From positions 99,814 to 163,813 of the forward strand of contig BDDD01001601.1 of NCBI GenBank assembly GCA_001972305.1: a stretch of DNA of 64,000 nt, read 5' to 3'. Each line of letters starts with the position of its first letter. Within the stretch, counting starts at the first letter, position 1. The DNA comes from Cephalotus follicularis. Its lineage: Eukaryota; Streptophyta; Magnoliopsida; Oxalidales; Cephalotaceae. Made by a program: the position numbers and the translations under genes. Under the pieces are notes generated by a model. The model saw only the letters and a program-made list of their open reading frames with translations. It had not been told where the DNA came from and made no database searches. Positions 57,011-64,000 of this stretch are shown piece after piece.

Positions 57011-57329
57011 GATGGATTGGTTAGCAGCACATTGTACCCATGTGAATGGTTATGGGAAGGTTAAGACCTTCAATATATCAAGATAGTCTCAATTCCAGTT
57101 TATTGGGACTTTGGATCATCAGTCAGTTCAGATGATATCAGCCGTTCATGCTGATAGACTTATGGGACAAGGTTACAGTGGATATCTAGCATATGTGACC
57201 GATATCAGGAGAGGGATACCGAGGTTTGAGGATGTTCTGGTTGTTTGTGAATACCTAGACGTGGTTCCTGGTGAGTTAACATCCTTACCTCTAGAAAAGG
57301 GTTCAGAGTATCTGATTGATTATTTCTAG
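57011..57329 (+). pseudogene. gypsy protease end and linker
   Basis: MDWLAAHCTHVNGYGKVKTF (57012 onward) is the second conserved region of gypsy protease. After a TAG the frame 57111-57329 gives GQGYSGYLAYVTDIRRGIPR and VVCEYLDVVPGELTSLPLEK, the linker before reverse transcriptase. The active-site part of the protease is missing. Confidence 0.8.
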
Positions 57330-58008
57330 GGGTTTGGCAGAAATTGTCCTTTGTTTAGCAACCCCTCTATCGATCAACCCGTCGACGCATTGGTTCATAG
57401 CGTCGACGCCCTAGAGGTGAGCAGCTGACGCGATGAACATTCTTTTGTGTTTCTGTGCATTAACCAGTGTTACACGTTGATGCCTACAGTGATGACGTCG
57501 ATGCCTAGAGGATGGTGTTGACACTCAAATGTCCTGTTTTATATGAAGTTTCTGGTTTTGCTTGGGTTCTATCCTTAAAGGATTCCCTAGTTAGGTCGGA
57601 CCTAAGGCTACTGAGTAGGCCGTTTCTGAGGCCGCTGAGTAGTCTAGACTTGCTAGGGACGCCGACTTCGAAAAGGCAACCCTTCCAAAACCCCATGAGA
57701 TATACCAATGGTGTGACAGTGAGGGCCATGAAATGTGAAGCAAAGAGGTGACTGAAATGACCGTGGTGGATCTGTGTGGCACCGAGAGGAAGGGTCTACG
57801 AGCCCTGAATACAGGACGTATATTGTACAGTTTATGGTATATGGTTATGGCATGGCAAAGATACAGTTATGAACCCGGATTCGCTCAGTTCATGTATTGC
57901 CTTGTGACTCATATGTCATGCTAATGTGAAACCAAAACCCTTATGGAATGTTATGTAAGTTAACACCCCAATGGGAGAATCTATTCATCCTGAAGAAGTG
58001 TGTGAGTC
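57330..58008 (+). other. inserted or rearranged DNA with GTCGAC motifs
   Basis: Gypsy similarity stops at 57329. GCGTCGACGC occurs at 57400-57409 and related motifs lie at 57381 and 57497, like those in the LTRs. The N-terminal part of reverse transcriptase should be here and is absent. Confidence 0.5.
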
Positions 58009-58808
58009 ATGCGCTATAAAGATAGCCGACCCTATATGACGGCAAACCTCCTAGTGTTGCTGATGGATGAGTCAGAAAGTGATTACAGAGATGGATCCAT
58101 TTGGATATGTGTTATCATCGAAAATCTCCAAGTCACGATATGGACCTTGTGGGTGGAACGTAGTGTCGTTAAAGGGGATGATCAATTCGCTACTACATTC
58201 ATGAACTTTATGGAAGGGATGTGTAATCCATATCTTGACCATATCATCGTAGTCTCCTTCGATGATGTGTTAGTGCATTCCAACCTTACGAAATGCCATG
58301 GAAAACGGATGCGCTGAACACGACAGGTCTTGCGAGATCGCCAGTGGTATGCCAATTCAGCAAGTATGGAGTTTTGTTATTGGAGGTAGTTTTCTTGTTC
58401 ACGTTGACCATAGTGCTGGTTCATCTGTGAACCTAACAAGTATAGAAGCAGTGAAGGATTGGGAATGGCCGATGAACGTGACAATAGTCCGTGGTTTCTT
58501 AGGCTTAGCGGGTTACTATCGCCGCTTTGTCGAGGAATTTTTACGGATTACCACACCTTTGACTCGATTGACGCAGAAAGACGGGATGTAAAAGATGACA
58601 GTGGTAAAGGGAGCTTCCAGGAGTTAAAACATTGTCTAAGATCTGCGCCGATCATGGTTTACCTGAGAGCAATGATGGTTTCGTGGTGTATAGTGATGCC
58701 TCGGGGAACGGTGCGAATTGTGTTTTGAGATTGTTTGGGGAATGAGCCCCTTTGTCATAAGGAAAGTTGGAGCCTCAGAAGGGAGTTATTCCACTCACGA
58801 CCTAGAAT
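58009..58808 (+). pseudogene. gypsy reverse transcriptase fragment and RNase H start, frameshifted
   Basis: TFMNFMEGMCNPYLDHIIVV then SFDDVLVHS (about 58195-58280) corresponds to the region around the catalytic FIDD, with altered spacing. The frame 58298-58591 gives AVKDWEWPMNVTIVRGFLGL and AGYYRRFVEEFLRITTPLTR. A shift follows, and SFQELKHCLRSAPIMV is readable; after another shift so is VVYSDASG. HDLEFAALAVRYANG ends the piece. At least three frameshifts are needed to align it. Confidence 0.82.
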
Positions 58809-59484
58809 TTGCAGCGTTAGCCGTGCGCTACGCCAATGGAGACCCTGTCTATATAGCACAAAGTTAGAGGTTTTCACAGATCACAAGGGTCTGAAACATC
58901 CTTTCTATTAGAAGGATCTAAATATGAAACAAAGAAGGTGGATGGAGCTACTCAATGGTTACATCTGTGAGATCCAATGTCAACCAGACGATGCTAATAT
59001 GCTTGCAGACACCTTAGGTCGCTGATTAGCTTGCTTGACGATCTCCCAAGTACAAGCACGACCGTGGACGATGGATAGAATTGAGAGGCTCAAAGAATGA
59101 GTGGTGAATTGCTTAAGGCTACATTACACAATCAAGACGGATTCAAACCAGAATTCTCGATTCGTGGTGATGAGTTGATAAAATCCCAAGGCAGAGTTTG
59201 TGCCCTTTACAATGAAAAGCCAACGGAGGAGCTATAGTTCCAAGCTTATCGCTCCAGTTTCTCAGTACATCCGGTGATTAGTAAGATGCATCGAGATCTG
59301 TAATTCAATTTGGTGGAATGACATGACGAAAGAGTGGGCACAGTATCCTATAGGCTTGCCTTACCCCTCAGCCTACGAGATTGGAACCTACCATGTAAGG
59401 TAGAGTATATGCCCTGGATCAGAGTGGCATCACAGAAGCTTGATGGATAGAGATAACAGTTGGAATGGACTTCTGCCGTTAGCA
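58809..59484 (+). pseudogene. gypsy RNase H and integrase start, second copy of a 676-bp duplicate
   Basis: It matches 53093-53768 over the same length with only scattered base changes. Here the upstream RNase H sequence is still attached, so this copy shows the original arrangement on the left. On the right it is joined to a truncated LTR within a short GAAGAAGAAG run. RNase H (NMKQRRWMELLNGYICEI, then CQPDDANMLADTLG) is readable. Confidence 0.85.
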
Positions 59485-62400
59485 GAAAGAAGAAGAAGAA
59501 AAGCGCCTGGCGTTTTAACGTATTAAGGGAGAGAGTGCGAGAGGGGAAACATTCGGGAGAGAGAACCAGAGGGGGGGAGAGAGACGCCGGAGAAGATGAC
59601 GGCGACGGCGCCAGACCGGGAAAGCGAGCGACGCGACTTCACCCACGGTAACCTCCTCTTTCTCTTCTTCCTTTTCTCTTTCTTTCTTCTCCCCGACATC
59701 GCCACTGTCGTGCATTGTTGAGCGTTCCACCGCCGGTTAGCGTCGCGGGAAGGTCCGGTCTTCACCTAGGAGGCCGACTACACCTATTTCAGTGGCTGAT
59801 TTGGCGTCATTCGGTCGAAAACGGCCGGATTCGAACTGGCGAGTTGACTAAGTGGAGCCAACTCACTGCCGCCTTGGACTATACGTTTAGCACCGAGTCT
59901 CAGAGAGTTAAGGCTGGTAGTGTGTTTATATGATGGTTGTGATGCGTTTTATGGTGTTGGCCGGAGCTGAGGACGACCGGCGAGTCAACTCAGTGAGTTG
60001 AACTCACTGGCCGGCCGTGCCAGCGCGTTTCACGGTGAGTCACGGCGAGTCTCTGGCAGTGACGCATAGAATTGATGATTGTGTGGTGATTTTGGGTGGT
60101 GACAGAAGCTGTGGTTGATCGGCGAGTTGACTCAGTGAGTTGACTCATTGCCGGCCGTGACAACGCATTTCACGATGAGTCACGGTGAGCCTCCGATGGT
60201 TTTGAACATATCGTCCAATGTGGAACCTATTTTTGGGTTTCGCCGGAGCTAAATGAGTTGGTCGGGAACTGGCCGAAGCTTTGATGACGGCTGGTCTTGG
60301 TTTCCGTGCATAGAGTGTAACGAAAATGTGTTGTGCATGCAGGATAAAGGAAACGATCGAGGATAAGCAAAACGATCAAGGATAGAGGATTTCTGAGGTT
60401 TACGAGCTCAGTTGCTAAGAGGTAGGTTATACTATTGCTTGCATTACATTCATCCATTCTAAATAATTATATGGATTGATGTGTACCAATTGTATTTATG
60501 TGGATGCATGATTGTGTATATATATATATATATATATATACGAGCATACGGATGGATATATATACTGCATATGGCATATGATATAAGGGTTCGACGTTGA
60601 ATTAAGAGAAGATGAATTCTTGCCTTCTCTCAATTCACGGGCTATGAGATGAATTTTAAAAGGCTTTGAACTGTTTCGGACATAGTTCCATTGGTTTACG
60701 AACTCTTTCACAAACTACATTTTCTTTCAAAACCGTCGACGCTTTATGCTTTCAAAAGTAAACATGTCGACGCTTTATGTGTTAAACTTACAGTCGACGC
60801 TTTTATGTGTTAAACTTACAGTTGACGCTTTTATGTGTTAAACCAAACAGTCAACGCCTTATGCTTTAAAACAAACCGTTGACACTTTATACTTGTGCTT
60901 TTTAAAACTGTTGACGCCCGGGGCTAAGCATCGACGCTTAGTGCCCTATTCAGCCCAAACACACTGTTTTACATGGTTTTCCATCCAAAATGGTTTTATC
61001 TTCAACCGGATTCCATAAAAAGCCTCCCTAAGGCTTTGTAACCTATGGAAATCCTTATGTATCACTTTTGATTTCTAAATCGATGTTCAAGTGAAGTTTT
61101 AAGGAAAGCACTCAATAAAAGAGTCTTACGCAAATGGTTTGTAAATGGTTTTCAAAATGGTCAGGTAGTTCCATTGGGATATCGAGACGCGGATATCTTA
61201 TTTGGACTTCCTTTCCATTGTTTTATGGATTTGAAAATGGTCAGGTACTTCCATTGGAACATCTGGGTGCGGATACTCCCATTTGGACTTCCTTTCCATT
61301 CATTATAACTTCGATAGGGACCAACCAAATGATATATGAAAAATTGATTACAAAATGGATTATGAACACGAAATGGCCATTGGATATGAAAAATGACTTA
61401 TGATTACGAAATGATCTTCATATGATTTGACGGATGTGGATCCTATGAGATCCTTTATAAAATGGTCCCTATCCTTTAAACAAATATATGTTATGGGTTA
61501 CGAGTATTACAAGGAACAACTATGATATATATTATTGTTTGCGACCTATGAGATAACCCATCCATAACCTACGTTTCCGTCGCGAGGATTATGGGTGTTC
61601 GATCACATCATCATTGGAGGTTACCGGCGCCTATGGGTTCTGACTGTTTTTACGGCTTTACCACTCTATGGGTTCTGACCGTTTTTACGGCTTTACCACT
61701 ATATTATGGGCTCTGACCATTTTTACGGCTTAGCCATGATGTGATCAGCGTTATCTCTTCACCACTCGGCTATGACCTCAAAAGGGTAGGTAATCGGTGG
61801 TAGTACTATCTCGGGTCGGAGGGGCAGAGTAGTACTCAGATCTATGGACTGGTTGTCCCTATGATTGATATTGATTGTTATATGGATTTTCTGCAGGCCT
61901 ATGGCCTTTTATGTGATTAGGACTAGCCCAGTATACCACTGCTTAGGGACAGTTGGTATATTGACGCCGTCCGCAATTGTCATTTGTGCACACGACATAC
62001 CGTACATACATATTATACCATTGCACGCATATCACCATTATGCTGATGCACTACACGACATTATGTCGCTGACCCATTTCCCCTGTGTGCGGAATGGGTC
62101 AGGTCCAGGCACAGGTGATGGATTGCAACGAGGTAAGCTGAGCTTTATTGATATTGTGTTGTTTTTATGACTTTGGCCGAGTGAGGACAAAGGCCAACCC
62201 CCTACTGTTGCAGATTGATGCCGCGTTTGGACCTTACCGAGCATGGCTGTTTTGGATTGTGAAGTGACGAAGTTTTTCTGCTTTAAGTGCTTTGTTAAGC
62301 AGTGTAGCGAACATGTTGTACTTTGGTTTATGTACTAACGTTTTGCTATTGTTGTTGTATTAACTTTTGGATCATGCTCCGCTCGTGGGCTTTTTAACTA

Positions 62401-62589
62401 TGTTTTACCGTGGATGTTGTGGGAATCATGCGGTATGGGACGCATGGTTCCGTTTGTTTTCAGCTTATATATAAATGCTTCTGCAAGATGATGTCTGTTT
62501 AAAAGTTTTAAATTTTATCGTTCTCTGTATAAGCTGGATATCTGTTATATTGCCATGTTGTATGTTGTTAATGCAAGCGGGGTGTGACA
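59485..62589 (+). mobile_element. chimeric gypsy LTR (third in the tandem)
   Basis: It lacks the first 50 or so bases of the 54150 LTR and starts in its GAAGAAGAAG run. Up to about 62143 it follows that LTR, with an extra 1 kb at 60730-61770 that has a GTCGAC array (60736-60930) and three units of TGGGTTCTGACCGTTTTTAC near 61636-61735. After GAGGTAAGCTGAG it switches to the LTR family of the 23757 element (TGACTTTGGCCGAGTGAGGA at 62170) and ends GGGGTGTGACA. The arms CAGCTTATA (62461-62469) and TATAAGCTG (62528-62536) lie in this last part. Confidence 0.82.
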
Positions 62590-62593
62590 GCAG

Positions 62594-62605
62594 TGGTATC
62601 AGAGC
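62594..62605 (+). promoter_or_regulatory. primer-binding site, initiator tRNA-Met type
   Basis: TGGTATCAGAGC, four bases after the LTR end, the same spacing as in the element at 23757-32516. Confidence 0.92.
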
Positions 62606-62697
62606 ATATATCCATTTATATGCTTAGCTTGGATAGTATCCTTGGCTATTAACATGTTTCCTCAATAGGACTAATGACATCTTTCTTATAGTAACCT

Positions 62698-63620
62698 ATG
62701 GACGGTCGAAGAAGGCGCGGAAGGCGTAGACCTGTGAACGAGAATGTTCCTGAGGAAGTGAATGTTGACGGAGATCATAATTCTCCACCGGAGGCAGTGC
62801 CGAATGTGAGAGACACCATGGACCGCGTCGCCGACTATATCCAGCAGCAGATAGCTGCCAATCAGCAACAGATGGCCGCTAATGCAGCCAATATGGAGGA
62901 GATACGGAGGATGTATGCTCAGGCTCAGCCGATGGCTCCAGCTCAGGGTGGACATGATGATGGTAGCTGGTTTGGCAGAAACCTAGAGAAGTTTATGAGG
63001 AGAACCCACCCAGTTTCAGGGGAGAGTTGGATGCTACCGCCGCTGAGAGATGGCTTCAGGACCTTGAGAAGATTTTCGAGGTAATGGAGTGTTCTGATAG
63101 GCAGAAATTGAGGTTCGCCGTGTACCGGTTATGGGGAGAGGCCACCCACTGGTGGGAGATGGTTTGTGCCAAATGGGAGGATACTGGAGTTGTAGGCACC
63201 TGGGAGGGGTTCCAGGAGGAGTTTCTGGCAGCGTATGTGCCACGCATTGAGCGTGAGAGGAGAGAGACGGAGTTCCTGGAGCTACGTCAGGGAGAGATGA
63301 CCGTGGCCGAGTACCAGGCCAGGTTTGTTAAGCTTGCCAGACATTCAGCCTACTTGGTAGCAGATGAGGAGAAGAAGGTTCGGAGGTTCATGAGGGGCTT
63401 GCGACCGGATCTTCGGTCACGGATCAGAGTGATGGAGCTTGGTACCTTTGTGGAGGTCACTCAGAAAGCAAGGTTGTTGGAAAGTGTGTTGAATGAAGAT
63501 AGGGCAGAGAGGGCCCGAGCACAGCAGAGCAGACAGACACAGAATCAGTCTAGACCAGCATCGTCCAAGTGGCAAGGCAGTGGTTCCCCGACGAAATCCC
63601 CGAGGAACAGGAATCAGTAG
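62698..63620 (+). pseudogene. Ty3/gypsy gag with a one-base frameshift
   Basis: The ATG at 62698 opens MDGRRRRGRRRPVNENV and continues through a Gln/Ala-rich stretch (IQQQIAANQQQMAANAANME) to FMRR at 63000. There one base is missing relative to the homologous gag at 30898, so the frame changes. The gag core follows in the frame covering 63027-63620: ERWLQDLEKIFEVMECSD, LWGEATHWWEMVCAKW, FQEEFLAAYVPRIERERR and FMRGLRPDLRSRIRVMELG. It ends at a TAG (63618-63620) in the place of a Gln codon. Apart from these two lesions the protein is well kept. Confidence 0.92.
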
Positions 63621-64000
63621 ACAGCTTCACAGGGTGCTCCTATTCAGGGGAGTGATGCGAGGACTGGGGTTTGTTACCACTGTGGTCGTGCAGGTCATCA
63701 GCAGAAGGATTGTTGGCTGAAGAAAGGGTTATGTCTGAGGTGTGGCACAATGGGACATTCCGTGAGGGATTGCCCGATAGGAGCAACGACAACACCTACT
63801 GGGCCAGCTGGTGGTGGTGGTTCCGCAGCAGGACCGTCATAGCGCAGAGATACTGGCAAGGGCATAGTGAAAGGTAGAGTTTTCGTTCTCACTCAGACAG
63901 AGGTTCCAGAGTCTACTTCTGTTGTGGGAGGTACTGTATATGTTTATGGTTTCTCTGCTAGAGCTTTGATGGATTCAGGAGCATCACATTCTTTCATTGC
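63621..64000 (+). pseudogene. Ty3/gypsy zinc knuckles and start of protease, cut by the window end
   Basis: Continues in the gag-core frame after the TAG. Two intact CCHC knuckles, CYHCGRAGHQQKDC and CLRCGTMGHSVRDC, lie at about 63672-63776. Another TAG occurs near 63839. GRVFVLTQTEVPEST leads to the intact protease active-site motif ALMDSGASHSFI at the window end. Reverse transcriptase and integrase would lie beyond the window. Confidence 0.9.

Noticed and set aside
57505..57782. Overlapping open frames in the rearranged gypsy interior
   Set aside because: No similarity to gag or pol, frames on both strands, and GTCGAC-containing LTR-like DNA next to them.
1..64000. Cellular genes, tRNA or rRNA genes
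   Set aside because: No frame matches a cellular family I can recognise, and I saw no tRNA or rRNA signature; the TGGTATCAGAGC motifs are primer-binding sites and are not parts of tRNA genes.

Overview
The window is plant nuclear DNA, most likely from an angiosperm, made almost entirely of transposable elements. The evidence is Ty1/copia and Ty3/gypsy LTR retrotransposons of plant type (primer-binding sites matching the initiator tRNA-Met, chromodomain-like integrase tails, paired CCHC zinc knuckles), a CACTA DNA transposon end with a CACTA transposase-associated domain, and nested insertions with 5-bp target-site duplications (TSDs). I see no convincing cellular protein gene, rRNA or tRNA gene. 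The species cannot be told from the sequence. Most coding regions are broken by stops, frameshifts or deletions.

Left part (1-16374). A copia 3' end and LTR (1-1339) are followed by a second degenerate copia (1583-4431) with an internal duplication. It abuts a minus-strand CACTA transposase fragment (4436-4944). The matching CACTA terminus lies at 15904-15916, so 4436-15916 is probably one CACTA 5' region that received three later insertions: a solo LTR (5981-9341, TSD TCAAA), a second solo LTR nested in it (8360-9104, TSD ATCTT), and a 4.8-kb non-autonomous LTR element (10401-15204, TSD CAAAC) whose interior is almost all tandem repeats.

Middle part (16375-43424). A degenerate chromovirus-like gypsy gag-pol (18878-22528) runs into an LTR starting at 22545. 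That LTR is split by a structurally complete gypsy element on the minus strand (23757-32516, TSD CGCGG), which itself carries a Maximus/SIRE-like copia LTR (26065-26970). The host LTR resumes at 32522 and is followed by a primer-binding site (34635). The next coding segment is an in-frame fusion of a gypsy gag start to copia integrase and reverse transcriptase (34732-36690). Then come chimeric LTR-like DNA (36691-38775), an unassigned stretch with a minus-strand primer-binding-site-like motif and open frames (39167-41231), and a Maximus/SIRE-like copia LTR and gag (41240-43424).

Right part (43425-64000). A minus-strand gypsy element (43425-52704) has an LTR interrupted by an opposite-strand LTR, a pol region with several altered catalytic residues, and an inserted solo LTR (49121-49517, TSD CATAT). 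From 52934 to the end there is a plus-strand tandem of LTR and internal segments (LTR fragment, internal, LTR, internal, chimeric LTR, internal). It ends in a fairly well kept gag-protease start (62698-64000) of the same family as the 23757-32516 element.

Three shared signals recur across the LTRs: spaced GTCGAC-centred palindromes in both copia and gypsy LTRs, a stem-loop near the LTR 3' end whose arms show compensatory changes, and a TTCG-loop hairpin. Several LTRs look like mosaics of exchanged modules.
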